A stretch of 64,000 nucleotides of DNA from JBNGOQ01 sp050589645. GTDB lineage: Bacteria > Bacteroidota > Bacteroidia > Flavobacteriales > Flavobacteriaceae. This document shows, in pieces, positions 26,275 to 34,605 of this stretch (the first letter of the stretch is position 1; every line of letters starts with the position of its first letter). The stretch is taken from positions 372,001-436,000 of the forward strand of contig NZ_JBNGOQ010000003.1 in the NCBI RefSeq assembly GCF_050589645.1, read 5' to 3'. The translations under genes were made by a program, and so were the position numbers. Under the pieces are notes generated by a model. The model did not search any database, had not been told where the DNA came from, and saw nothing but the letters and a program-made list of their open reading frames with translations.

Positions 26275-27216
26275 ATGAAGCATTTAGCTTTGCAATTATT
26301 ATTCTGTTTTCTTATCATTTTCACCTCCAATGCTCAAAATGATATCCTAAATAGTAAGGTTTATGAACTGGATAGTTCAAGTTCACTTCTGTCAAGAATA
26401 GGAGAAACACCTTCGAAAATACTTGATAGATTTAGAGATGCTGGTATGAATCCTTCCAGACATACACTCACTAGGGAAGAACATAAAATAGTGTCTTCTG
26501 CATTAAATGAATTACCTCCTTTGCATCAAAGGGTACTGAAAAAACATTTGTTGAGAATAAGTTTTTTAGATAATATGCCCAATACTGCGTTTACAGCACC
26601 TATAAGCCCAAATGATTCTATAAAGCTATACGCAATTACCGTCAGAGCTGAAATTTTAAACCAAACCGTATCAGAATGGCTTACCGAAAAGGAACGCAAT
26701 TGTTTTGATTTTTCAAATACTAATTTAAATGTATCTATTAGAGCCGGCGAGCTAAGTGCAATCTTGTATGTATTGATTCATGAGGCTACTCATATTGTTG
26801 ATGGAGCTTTGAACTTAACACCTCAATATACCGTTCCACAAAGGGAAATAGAAAATTCTTTAAAATCTAACCCATTTACGGCGAACATTTGGAAAAATAG
26901 GATTGAACCTATTGAAATATTTCAAAATAAGATGTTAGACGAAATTTACTTTAAAAGCAGAAAGAAAATGCCCATAAACAAGTCTCAAGAAATATATGGT
27001 GCACTTAAAAATTCACCTTTTGTTTCTTTGTATGGACGTAACAGCTATCATGAAGATTTGGCCGAAATTGCGACTATATATCATTTTACCAAAAAGTTAA
27101 AACAAGAATATCAAATAGTAATTGCTAAAGGGAACTCTAAATTATTCTCATATGAACCTATGAAGTCTATGCTTGTAAAAAATAGACTTCCTCAATTAGA
27201 ATATTTCTATTTATGA
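26275..27216 (+). CDS. Secreted protein with an HExxH zinc-peptidase motif
   Basis: A 313-residue protein with a signal peptide ending in SNAQ. The motif HEATHIVD (His169, Glu170, His173) lies after a hydrophobic strand and matches the HExxH core of gluzincin-type metallopeptidases. A later EDLAEIATIYHFT segment could provide the third ligand. I recognise no named family. It stands between a hydrolase and, in convergent orientation 15 bp away, an MBL-fold enzyme. A peptidase acting in the periplasm or outside the cell is the best reading, but activity is unproven. Confidence 0.6.
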   Translation: MKHLALQLLFCFLIIFTSNAQNDILNSKVYELDSSSSLLSRIGETPSKILDRFRDAGMNPSRHTLTREEHKIVSSALNELPPLHQRVLKKHLLRISFLDNMPNTAFTAPISPNDSIKLYAITVRAEILNQTVSEWLTEKERNCFDFSNTNLNVSIRAGELSAILYVLIHEATHIVDGALNLTPQYTVPQREIENSLKSNPFTANIWKNRIEPIEIFQNKMLDEIYFKSRKKMPINKSQEIYGALKNSPFVSLYGRNSYHEDLAEIATIYHFTKKLKQEYQIVIAKGNSKLFSYEPMKSMLVKNRLPQLEYFYL

Positions 27217-27231
27217 CATTTAGTTTCGTTA

Positions 27232-27987
27232 TCAAAAAGACATAATCTCACCATCATCTGGAATTAATATTCTATCTCTTTCTACACCATTTTTATCAGC
27301 ATATAGCCTCAATGATTCCCTAGTTACTCTACAAAAGTCTATAGCCTCCAAATGGACTGCAACTAATTTAGAATTAGGAGAAAGCTTAGATAATTCAATA
27401 GTTTGTTTTTCGTCCATATGTACAGGATAATCTTCAAAATTCGGGATGATTCCACCACCTGAATTAGTCACTATAAGCTCTGGTGAGAATTTTTCCACGG
27501 CATTTCTCACTTCATCAATTAAGATACTATCACTCACAATATAAACAGTGGGTTCCTCTTTAGCCTGTATTACATATCCAGAAACTTGCCCCATATGAGG
27601 TAGGATTGGGCCACTCCCATGTTGTCCGGCTATTCTGGTAATAGATAGGCCCTCCCATTCCAGTTCTTTTTGAATCACACTTACATTATTGAAATGCTTA
27701 ATCATAAAACTCTCATCTTCTGGTGTACAGAAGAGTTTTGTGTCTTTAGATAAGGTCTTGATTGCTTTTTCATCTAGGTGGTCAGGATGTAAATGAGTAA
27801 TCAAAATTCCATCTAAGTTTTCTATTATTTCAGAAATTAACATTGTTAAATTGACAATCGGATTTTTTTGTAAGCCAGGAGCGAATGGAGGGAAAGTTTC
27901 TTTGATACTGAACATGGGGTCAATTAGTAAAACTTTGCCAGCATAGTTCAATTTTAAAGTTGCATTACGGATTAGTTGAAGTTCCAT
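27232..27987 (-). CDS. MBL-fold metal-dependent hydrolase, UlaG-like
   Basis: A 251-aa beta-lactamase-fold protein with the metal motif THLHPDHLD (HxHxDH), a preceding DPMF strand and a downstream His in AGQHGSG. Relatives include UlaG-type lactonases. It lies 14 bp behind the alcohol dehydrogenase-like gene and completes a three-gene minus-strand unit (alpha/beta hydrolase, MDR oxidoreductase, MBL hydrolase). The substrate is unknown; the operon suggests stepwise processing of an ester, alcohol or lactone. Confidence 0.88.
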   Translation of the reverse strand: MELQLIRNATLKLNYAGKVLLIDPMFSIKETFPPFAPGLQKNPIVNLTMLISEIIENLDGILITHLHPDHLDEKAIKTLSKDTKLFCTPEDESFMIKHFNNVSVIQKELEWEGLSITRIAGQHGSGPILPHMGQVSGYVIQAKEEPTVYIVSDSILIDEVRNAVEKFSPELIVTNSGGGIIPNFEDYPVHMDEKQTIELSKLSPNSKLVAVHLEAIDFCRVTRESLRLYADKNGVERDRILIPDDGEIMSF

Positions 27988-28001
27988 AGTCGTTGTTATG
28001 T

Positions 28002-29024
28002 TTAGTAGATTTTATTTAGAACCAGTTTTCCTTTTACTCGGTTTGTTTTTAGATATTCAAAAGCCTCTTCATATTTTTCTAGTGGATATGTCCTGTCAAT
28101 GATGGGTTTTATCTTTCCTTTCTCTATTAACCCTTTGACTATTTCCAATTGCTTGCCATCAGATTCTGTCAGAAAACGATAATAGTTGACACCCTTAACG
28201 AGTGCTAAAATTTTGATTGGCAGGCTCATTAGACCAAATAAAGGGTAAAGTAAGAGTTTGTGAATAATATTGATTTTCAATTTGAGTACAAAACGAATGT
28301 CTGGTGGCCCACCAATACTTACAACCGTGCCACCTTTTTTAGCGGCTAGGATTGACCTCAATGGATTGTTGTCACCAATCAGATTGAATACAATATCATA
28401 TTTTTCACCATCATCTAAAAAACTCTCAAAATCATAACAAATGACTCTGTTTGCGCCTAAAATTTCTACTAAAACTTCATTTTTATGGCTGGTTACTGCT
28501 GTAATATTAAGTCCCAAGGATTTAGCATATTGAATGGCAAAAGTACCAACACCCCCAGAACCAGAATCAATCAGAATACTTTGTCCAGCTTTAGCCTTTG
28601 CATACTTGCTTATAGCCTGGATACAGGTCAAAGCTGCTAATGGAATTGTTGCTGCTGCTTCGTGAGTAATGTTTTTAGGTTTTGAAGCAACGTGGTCTGG
28701 GTCGGCAAGGACAAATTCGGCAAATCCACTTCCCTTATGCAATGGTAGTCGTGAAAAAACTTCCTCGCCATTTTTAAATGAAGTTACCATGCTGCCAGTC
28801 TTTCTTATGATACCGCAGATATCAAATCCAAGCTTTGGTTTCTTCACTATTGATGGTAGAATCGCCTTTAAATCGCCTTTGGCTATTTTAATGTCAATTG
28901 GGTTTAAAGCAATGGCCTTCACCTCAATCAAGACCTCATTATCGTTAGGGATGGGTTTATCAATTTCTGAAAAGGATAAAGCTTTTCCAATATCGCCATA
29001 TTTTTTTAAAAGTAAACTTTTCAT
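28002..29024 (-). CDS. MDR-superfamily NADP-dependent alcohol dehydrogenase/quinone reductase
   Basis: A 340-aa medium-chain dehydrogenase. The GroES-like N-terminal part reads NEVLIEVKAIALNPIDIKIAKGD. The cofactor motif IDSGSGGVGTFAIQYAKSLG lies near residue 155, and the C-terminal closing pattern GKIKPIIDRTYPLEKYEEAFEYLKTNRVKGKLVL is typical. The Cys/His ligands of zinc alcohol dehydrogenases are absent, so it belongs with quinone-oxidoreductase or enoyl-reductase types. It starts 1 bp after the alpha/beta hydrolase gene ends, which means tight co-transcription. Confidence 0.9.
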   Translation of the reverse strand: MKSLLLKKYGDIGKALSFSEIDKPIPNDNEVLIEVKAIALNPIDIKIAKGDLKAILPSIVKKPKLGFDICGIIRKTGSMVTSFKNGEEVFSRLPLHKGSGFAEFVLADPDHVASKPKNITHEAAATIPLAALTCIQAISKYAKAKAGQSILIDSGSGGVGTFAIQYAKSLGLNITAVTSHKNEVLVEILGANRVICYDFESFLDDGEKYDIVFNLIGDNNPLRSILAAKKGGTVVSIGGPPDIRFVLKLKINIIHKLLLYPLFGLMSLPIKILALVKGVNYYRFLTESDGKQLEIVKGLIEKGKIKPIIDRTYPLEKYEEAFEYLKTNRVKGKLVLNKIY

Positions 29025-29025
29025 G

Positions 29026-30432
29026 CTATGAGTTTACAGTTTCTAAAATCCAAGTCGATATTGCTTGCAAAGCAGCAGGGTTAAAAGTTTCCTCTAGCTT
29101 TTGATATTCACTCATCTTACAGGAGTTGCATTTTTGGAAAAAGTGATTTAGACCTTCTAGTTCTTTGACCTTAAAGTTTTTTGTTTTTCCATTCTTTAAG
29201 GCTTTTTCGATAGCGATTAAATGAATATCTGCAGGTACCTGTATGTCTTTTGAGCCATTGATTGCTAGTACTGAACATTTTACTTTTTTGAACTCCTCTG
29301 CGGGATTGTAACTGTAGAAATATCGGGACCAAGGAGTGACCCTAGATTCTACTAATCCTTTGATGTTTTCATCTGTTTTTTCTTTTGAACCTAGCATTGG
29401 TCTTAAAATTGGCGCAATAGTTTTTTGATAATGTGCCGTCAGTTCTGTCTTTATTTTCTCGATATCGCCTCTTTGAGATGCGATTTTTATAGCTTCTCGA
29501 ATGGCATCTTCATAGGCTTTTTCACTTGGTACAGGAAAGGGTCTTAAGTTTTTTGAAACTATTAACGATGTTTCACTACCTTGAATACCGGCGCCAGCAA
29601 GACTTACTATGAAAGCTACATTCTTCTTCATTCTGTTGGCTACCATAGGCGCTATAATAGCACCTTCACTATGTCCAATCAGACCAATTTCACCTACATC
29701 ATTTCTGGTTAATAAATATTCAACCGCACATTCAACATCGCTTGCAAAATCAGCTGTGGTAGCTGTTGAGAAGTCGCCGGTGGATTTGCCAAACCCTCTG
29801 TCATCAAAACGAAGTACTGCTATACCCTGGTTAGTAAGGTGGTCGGCTAAAACTAGAAATGTCTTATGACCAAAAACCGTTTGGTCTCTATCTTGACCGC
29901 CACTTCCGCTAATGAGTACAACAGCTGGAAACTTAGAACCTTCCTTTGGCTTGGTGAATGTACCAGCCAGTTTTACATTTGCTGCTTCATTTTCAAACGA
30001 CACATTTTCGGAGAGATATGGATATGGTTTTTTCGGTTCTTGGGGTTTTCCACTTCCTTCAATTTCCACTTGTTCTCCTTCCTTTCTTTTTAATGTAAGG
30101 GGTATTTTATTAGCACCTTCCTGAAATTTTCCTTCAAATTCATTTTTACTGTCATTATATTTTCCCCGATAACCCATTCCAAGATTGGAACCATCTACGA
30201 TAAGTTCACCATCCGAAAATGTGGTTTGTTTAGGTTTAAGACCTTCCACCCTTTGTGAAGGGATGGAAACTGTAGTGCTCAATTCACCATTTATTTCCTC
30301 AATGTCGAATATGAAAACGATTTCCTTGCCTTTTCCAAGAGTCACTTTGCCTTGCCAGACACCTGATATTTCTTGGGCATGAATTACTGTTGTTGTTATA
30401 AGCATTAATGCTATTCCTATTGTGTTTTTCAT
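29026..30432 (-). CDS. Secreted alpha/beta hydrolase (dienelactone-hydrolase/esterase type)
   Basis: A 468-aa protein with a signal peptide ending in IHAQ and an N-terminal beta-rich domain of about 120 residues (GVWQGKVTLGKGKEIVFIFDIEE) seen in many Bacteroidota esterases. The hydrolase domain has nucleophile Ser in GHSEGA, an Asp in INGSKDIQVPAD and His in LEGLNHFFQ. It acts on esters or peptides in the periplasm. It is first in the minus-strand trio with the MDR dehydrogenase and MBL hydrolase. No ECF motif was found in the 85 bp upstream. Confidence 0.88.
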   Translation of the reverse strand: MKNTIGIALMLITTTVIHAQEISGVWQGKVTLGKGKEIVFIFDIEEINGELSTTVSIPSQRVEGLKPKQTTFSDGELIVDGSNLGMGYRGKYNDSKNEFEGKFQEGANKIPLTLKRKEGEQVEIEGSGKPQEPKKPYPYLSENVSFENEAANVKLAGTFTKPKEGSKFPAVVLISGSGGQDRDQTVFGHKTFLVLADHLTNQGIAVLRFDDRGFGKSTGDFSTATTADFASDVECAVEYLLTRNDVGEIGLIGHSEGAIIAPMVANRMKKNVAFIVSLAGAGIQGSETSLIVSKNLRPFPVPSEKAYEDAIREAIKIASQRGDIEKIKTELTAHYQKTIAPILRPMLGSKEKTDENIKGLVESRVTPWSRYFYSYNPAEEFKKVKCSVLAINGSKDIQVPADIHLIAIEKALKNGKTKNFKVKELEGLNHFFQKCNSCKMSEYQKLEETFNPAALQAISTWILETVNS

Positions 30433-30518
30433 TTTTACTTAAATTTTGATATTAATTATCTATTACAGCTTACGATAGAAGCTATTTTTTTGTTCTTATT
30501 TGTAAATTTTATTTCTAT

Positions 30519-31118
30519 TTAATCTTCGAGCTCTTTTAGTATATTTTGAGCATCTGCTGTGATTTTTACGTAGCAGCCATAAGCCCATCTTGCAAAGAAG
30601 AAAAGCGCAATTAGAGCTATGGGAATAAACCATAGTAGATTATTGCTTTCGCCTGCGAAAAAGTCTTTTCCTTTGCCTATTTTTAAAGCTAAGGGTATCG
30701 CTGTTAACATAAATATAGCTGATAAAACTATGCCCCATTTTTGAACTAAGAGGAAATGGGTTCTTCGCTTGGTGAATTCAATTATAGTTTGTTTGTAGTT
30801 TCTTTTTGCCATATCCATATTATTCATTCTATAGACTGCTGTCAGTGAGAGAATTGGTAATATGGTCATTATTATGATACTTAGTACTGCACATATTTGA
30901 AGTGGTAACGTATCAAAAAGCTGGATGTTCCATATCACGATTATCAATGCTAAAAATAAAACTGCTGTTCCTGTACCCTCATATTTGAGTATCGATTTCA
31001 GCTTATTGCTGTATTTTATCTTTACTACATCCATAATCACTTTATCTGTTAAGATTCTTTGATTGTCAATTTTTGTGTTGAGCTTGGACCAAGTTTCTTG
31101 TAATTCTGCTAGTTCCAT
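30519..31118 (-). CDS. Four-helix membrane protein, probable anti-sigma partner
   Basis: A 199-aa protein with an approximately 45-residue soluble N-terminus (MELAELQETWSKLNTKIDNQ...) and four predicted membrane helices (about 45-62, 68-90, 120-140, 160-178). It begins 5 bp after the ECF sigma gene ends and has the size and layout of the membrane proteins that hold small ECF sigmas inactive in Bacteroidota. No named anti-sigma domain is recognised. The assignment rests on position, operon structure and topology. Confidence 0.6.
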   Translation of the reverse strand: MELAELQETWSKLNTKIDNQRILTDKVIMDVVKIKYSNKLKSILKYEGTGTAVLFLALIIVIWNIQLFDTLPLQICAVLSIIIMTILPILSLTAVYRMNNMDMAKRNYKQTIIEFTKRRTHFLLVQKWGIVLSAIFMLTAIPLALKIGKGKDFFAGESNNLLWFIPIALIALFFFARWAYGCYVKITADAQNILKELED

Positions 31119-31123
31119 TTCAG

Positions 31124-31615
31124 TTATTTATTTTGCATCAATTTTTTTAATTTCTCTTTTATCCTACTAATTCTAGTTCCTACGTTGGTTGTAGTGAAAC
31201 CAATTATTTCGCCAATTTCATCGTAACTTTTGTTCTCCAGATAGAGCATAATAATCCCTCTCTCTAAATTGTTTAACCTTTTAATGGTTTCATACAGCTT
31301 TTCTATTTGTTGTTCCTCAGTGTTATCACTAACATCAGTTCGCTGGAATAGTTTCTCATCGATTTCAATTCCACTGGTAATTGTTCTTTTTTTCTTTTTG
31401 ATATAAACCATAGCAGTATTCAATGCTACGCGATACATCCAAGTGCTGAATTTGGACCTACCACTAAATGAACCAAAAGACCGCCATAACTGGTATATCA
31501 TCTCCTGTCTTAAATCCTGCGCATCTACCTGAGAATTTGTGTACAAGGTTGATACCTTGAAAAGGATACCATCATTATCATTTATGAATTGAACAAATTG
31601 TTCTTGGTTAGGCAT
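31124..31615 (-). CDS. ECF sigma factor, likely master of the island regulon
   Basis: A 163-aa sigma with region 2 (about residues 10-75, QDLRQEMIYQLWRSFGSFSGRSKFSTWMYR) and region 4 (about 105-160, LYLENKSYDEIGEIIGFTTTNVGTRISRIKEKLKKL). It is co-transcribed with a four-helix membrane protein. Its own promoter region carries TGTGA-N19-ACTAAT. The same motif precedes eight other transcription units between 22 and 43.6 kb, so this protein probably recognises the motif and feeds back on its own transcription. A frameshifted paralogue lies at 24.2-24.8 kb. Confidence 0.9.
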   Translation of the reverse strand: MPNQEQFVQFINDNDGILFKVSTLYTNSQVDAQDLRQEMIYQLWRSFGSFSGRSKFSTWMYRVALNTAMVYIKKKKRTITSGIEIDEKLFQRTDVSDNTEEQQIEKLYETIKRLNNLERGIIMLYLENKSYDEIGEIIGFTTTNVGTRISRIKEKLKKLMQNK

Positions 31616-31638
31616 TCAGAAAATGGATTGTTTATTTT

Positions 31639-31668
31639 ATTAGTATTACAAAGTCTAAAAAAATCACA
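31639..31668 (-). promoter_or_regulatory. ECF-type autoregulatory promoter (TGTGA / ACTAAT) of the sigma operon
   Basis: TGTGATTTTTT on the minus strand is followed, 19 nt after TGTGA, by ACTAAT, 23 nt before the sigma start codon. Presence in front of the sigma gene itself is the main reason to link the motif with this sigma. Confidence 0.7.
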
Positions 31669-31676
31669 ATTAATAC

Positions 31677-31976
31677 TCATTTTTTTGAGACAAATACTTC
31701 TAATTTTTTAAAGCCCTTTTCTCTGTAAGGCACTAGTTTTTTGTACTCCTCACTAGAAAATAATTTAACAAAGGCTTCTTGACTTGGGAATTCCACTACC
31801 ATTATAAAGTCCGGTTTTTCATCACCAACAATAGTTTGGGCTATGGGATATTTCTCTACAACTGTAGCATCAACTGTTTCGTAAAGCGTACGCATATTGG
31901 TTGCATAATGGTCGAAAGATTCCCGTTCTTGAGGGTTTACAAATCCAATGATGATAAGAAAGATTTTAAAATTCAT
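31677..31976 (-). CDS. DUF1330-type dimeric alpha-beta barrel protein
   Basis: A 99-residue protein with the ferredoxin-like repeat pattern of DUF1330 and antibiotic-monooxygenase-type folds (FDHYATNMRTLYETVDATVVEKYPIAQTIVGDEKPDFIMVVEFPSQEAFVKLFSSEEYKKLVPYREKGF). The N-terminus is hydrophobic but short. It lies directly upstream of the sigma gene, with its own copy of the ECF-type promoter. A larger two-domain relative is encoded at 33.6-34.4 kb. Function unknown. Confidence 0.8.
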   Translation of the reverse strand: MNFKIFLIIIGFVNPQERESFDHYATNMRTLYETVDATVVEKYPIAQTIVGDEKPDFIMVVEFPSQEAFVKLFSSEEYKKLVPYREKGFKKLEVFVSKK

Positions 31977-32001
31977 TCTTTGTGTTTTTATTATTCAAGA
32001 T

Positions 32002-32031
32002 ATAAGTGTACACTTTATCCAAAAAATCACA
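32002..32031 (-). promoter_or_regulatory. ECF-type promoter (TGTGA / ACTTAT) before the DUF1330 gene
   Basis: TGTGATTTTTT is followed, 19 nt after TGTGA, by ACTTAT, 25 nt before the start codon at 31976. Confidence 0.65.
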
Positions 32032-32170
32032 ATTGATATGAATAAATTTTCAGTTATATGTTTTTTGGCATTTTAGCATCTTAAATAGGAAGAGAGTAAT
32101 TAATGAGTTAATGATGCCAAAAAGGATTATAAGCGCATAGAATGAAATAATTATTTTACAGCTTAAAATA

Positions 32171-32199
32171 AAGGTCTAGATTAATTTAATCTAGACCTT
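32171..32199. terminator. Strong palindromic hairpin in a 400-bp gap
   Basis: A near-perfect palindrome with 14-bp arms (AAGGTCTAGATTAA) and A/T runs on both sides. It probably ends minus-strand transcripts coming from the dehalogenase-like gene at 32377. The remainder of the stretch 32032-32376 is AT-rich and shows no open reading frame or other recognisable element. Confidence 0.75.
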
Positions 32200-32376
32200 T
32201 AAAAAACATCAACCACCATCAATCAAAAAACATATTGCAGTTTTCTTTTTTAATAACTTTATCTTTTTTGTTTATAAAGTGTTCACAGAATTAAAAAAGA
32301 GTAACATTATATTATAGCTTCATAATATGAATATTTTAAAGATATCTTGCTTGTGTTTGCATTCCAACTTAAACTG

Positions 32377-33486
32377 TCATAAATTGTCTAACCAGTTACT
32401 TATCGCAACTGCGGCCTCTTCTGCTGCTCCGTTGGTTTCATTTTGCCAGTAGTGTAGAGATGGCTTAATCATATCATACACCGAAACATTATCTATGTTT
32501 TGCCATCCACCTACCTGACCAGATACACTACCTGTTACTACATTTCTCATGGTAATGGGAAGATTGGAAATAGGGTCCACGGCACCTGGTGGGGCAAAGT
32601 CTCCTGACAAGACAAAACTTGGATTTCCAAAAAGGACTAAGCGAGGTTTATCAGTCTGCTGAAAATACTGTGCGATTTCAATAAAGTCTGCTCTGTTTTG
32701 GTCATTAATTTCCAAAATTCCTAAACAGTCCCTATCAAAATGTAGAGCTTGTCGGGATTCAGGTGTTAGAAATGGCGACCGAAACTCAGTCACTTCATCC
32801 TCATTTAATTGTACAATACTAGTTCGACCAAAAGCTGGGTCTGGCATTCCATTAAAATCATTATTAAGTAATAAGGTTTCTATAAAAAAGTTGTCTTCCA
32901 AAACCAATTGGTCAGCATTAGGACCTCGCAATTCTTGAAGAAATGGTGGAAGAAAATCTTTAGGAAATGGTCCAGAAAATACTACCTCAAACATTGCTGC
33001 TGCATCCACTTTTTCAGGGTATCTTGCAGCAAATAATCCTCCAACAAACCCACCCATATCGTGATTGAGTAATCTTACCTTTGGTAGATTAAGTGCCTCA
33101 ACAAATTCATTAATGTATTCCACATATTCACCAGAACATGGTGTACCACCTGTTTTTTCGGATTTCCCAAAGTTTGGAAGGTCTATCGCAATAACACGAT
33201 TATTTCTTGATAGTTCAGGAATCATCTTTCGCCATAGATAACTACTTGTTGGAAGTCCATGGACCATAATTAGGGGTATCTCGCCCTCCCCTTCGTCCAA
33301 ATAATGCATTTCCAGACCTGACTCTAGAATAATGAAGTTTGATAGATATGGATAATTTGCGAATGCTATTTGTCTATTTTTATTTACGCTATCATCATCA
33401 CTATTACATGAAATAAAAACGACAGTAAAAATTACTAGGATTATTGAAAGGACAGATGTCTTGACCATGTTAGATAATTTTTTCAT
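32377..33486 (-). CDS. Alpha/beta hydrolase lipoprotein of the haloalkane dehalogenase/epoxide hydrolase type
   Basis: The start at 33486 is preferred because it begins the lipoprotein signal (VFISC near residue 25) and avoids a 13-residue leader. In about 369 aa the family elements are HGLPTSSYLWRK (oxyanion loop with Trp), the nucleophile Asp in NHDMGG, an aromatic cap, and a late His in HYWQNE. An Asp rather than Ser nucleophile marks dehalogenases and epoxide hydrolases. The Cys anchor puts it on a membrane surface. The oxyanion Asn of true dehalogenases (HGNP) is Leu here, so halide activity is uncertain. Confidence 0.78.
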   Translation of the reverse strand: MKKLSNMVKTSVLSIILVIFTVVFISCNSDDDSVNKNRQIAFANYPYLSNFIILESGLEMHYLDEGEGEIPLIMVHGLPTSSYLWRKMIPELSRNNRVIAIDLPNFGKSEKTGGTPCSGEYVEYINEFVEALNLPKVRLLNHDMGGFVGGLFAARYPEKVDAAAMFEVVFSGPFPKDFLPPFLQELRGPNADQLVLEDNFFIETLLLNNDFNGMPDPAFGRTSIVQLNEDEVTEFRSPFLTPESRQALHFDRDCLGILEINDQNRADFIEIAQYFQQTDKPRLVLFGNPSFVLSGDFAPPGAVDPISNLPITMRNVVTGSVSGQVGGWQNIDNVSVYDMIKPSLHYWQNETNGAAEEAAVAISNWLDNL

Positions 33487-33591
33487 TGTTTGGAGTTTGT
33501 TTATATATGACATTTCGACAATCACTTTATCTTAAGTGAAATTGTGAAGAAGAAATGGGAGCCAAAATAGCCCCAAATTCAAAGTTGTTTA

Positions 33592-34413
33592 TTACTCTTG
33601 AAAGGAGAACTTTGTAAAGACAAAGTCAGCTTTTGCTACTGCGCTCATCATCAGAGGCGCTGCTTTCGTTTTAAATTCTTTATTAGCAAATAGTTTTTCA
33701 TTATCCTCAACGCTATCCCATTCTATTATAAACTGCATCTGTGGTTCGTAGGTAGCTTGACCTTTGGAATCTGTTGAGATAAGTCTAAGTACAAATTCGG
33801 GATACGTACCACCATAATTACGCTTTATGGGTTCTGATACTTCAAAATACTTTTTAATGCTTGTCTGAGCTTGTTCACCGGCTTTCAGGTCTACACCTCC
33901 AAATTCATAGACTTTATCAGAACGAAATGTCACAATTTTGTCTTTTGCCACCTCGAAGTAGCCAAGATTCATTGTATTGATGGCTTCATCTCTGATAGGT
34001 GCAATTTTCTTGTACTGTTTGTTCTTCAAAAATTTTAGTCTAGATTCTGCAGTAGGCCATTCGAATATGGCTACCATATTTCCTGGTAAAGACTTGCTCT
34101 TATTTTTAACTACACCAAAACCGCCAATCATTTTTCCACCATATTGGGCTGCCAATTCCAGAGCTTTTGGAAAATATTGTTTATTTAATTGTTCCATCTT
34201 GTCTGGTTTGATGTCTGCAAAGGCTAGTTCGTACACTTTTCCTTTTTTAAATAATATAGCTTGAGTCTTTACATCATGAGATTCACTGTTTTCAATTTTG
34301 GCGTTGGCTACTTTTTTTGGCAACAGTAGCATTGCTACATATTGGTTCTGTGCAATATTATTTTGAACAATAAATAGTACTGACAAAAATGTTGCTAGTG
34401 ATAAGAATTTCAT
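33592..34413 (-). CDS. Secreted two-domain DUF1330-like protein
   Basis: A 273-residue protein with a signal peptide (ending near NNIAQ) and two similar alpha-beta units of about 110 residues. The first has GNMVAIFEWPTAESRLKFLKNKQYKKIAPIRDEAI; the second has QMQFIIEWDSVEDNEKLFANKEFKTKAAPLM. It looks like an internal duplication of the fold found in the 99-aa protein at 31.7 kb. Such folds usually pair to make a small ligand pocket. No catalytic residues are evident. Confidence 0.7.
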   Translation of the reverse strand: MKFLSLATFLSVLFIVQNNIAQNQYVAMLLLPKKVANAKIENSESHDVKTQAILFKKGKVYELAFADIKPDKMEQLNKQYFPKALELAAQYGGKMIGGFGVVKNKSKSLPGNMVAIFEWPTAESRLKFLKNKQYKKIAPIRDEAINTMNLGYFEVAKDKIVTFRSDKVYEFGGVDLKAGEQAQTSIKKYFEVSEPIKRNYGGTYPEFVLRLISTDSKGQATYEPQMQFIIEWDSVEDNEKLFANKEFKTKAAPLMMSAVAKADFVFTKFSFQE

Positions 34414-34485
34414 ATTTTTCTTTTTTTCTATGTTTTATAATTTTCTTTTTTTCTATACTTAAATAGAAGACAAGTATATTTTGAA

Positions 34486-34493
34486 CAAACATA
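34486..34493 (-). promoter_or_regulatory. TAnnTTTG -7 element before the two-domain DUF1330 gene
   Basis: TATGTTTG on the minus strand fits the housekeeping -7 consensus and lies 72 nt before the start codon at 34413. There is no ECF motif here, unlike in front of the smaller homologue. Confidence 0.4.
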
Positions 34494-34605
34494 GCCGCTT
34501 AAATTTTCGCTACATTATTTATGTGGACAATGGGGAAATTTGATTAAGCATAAAGAATGAAGAGTGGTAATCGGGAAATATGGGGTAAATGGGAACTTTT
34601 TTTTG

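Noticed and set aside
30551..30575. TGTGATTTTT inside the four-helix membrane gene
   Set aside because: It is internal to a gene, on the opposite strand, and has no ACTAAT-like element at the fixed spacing.
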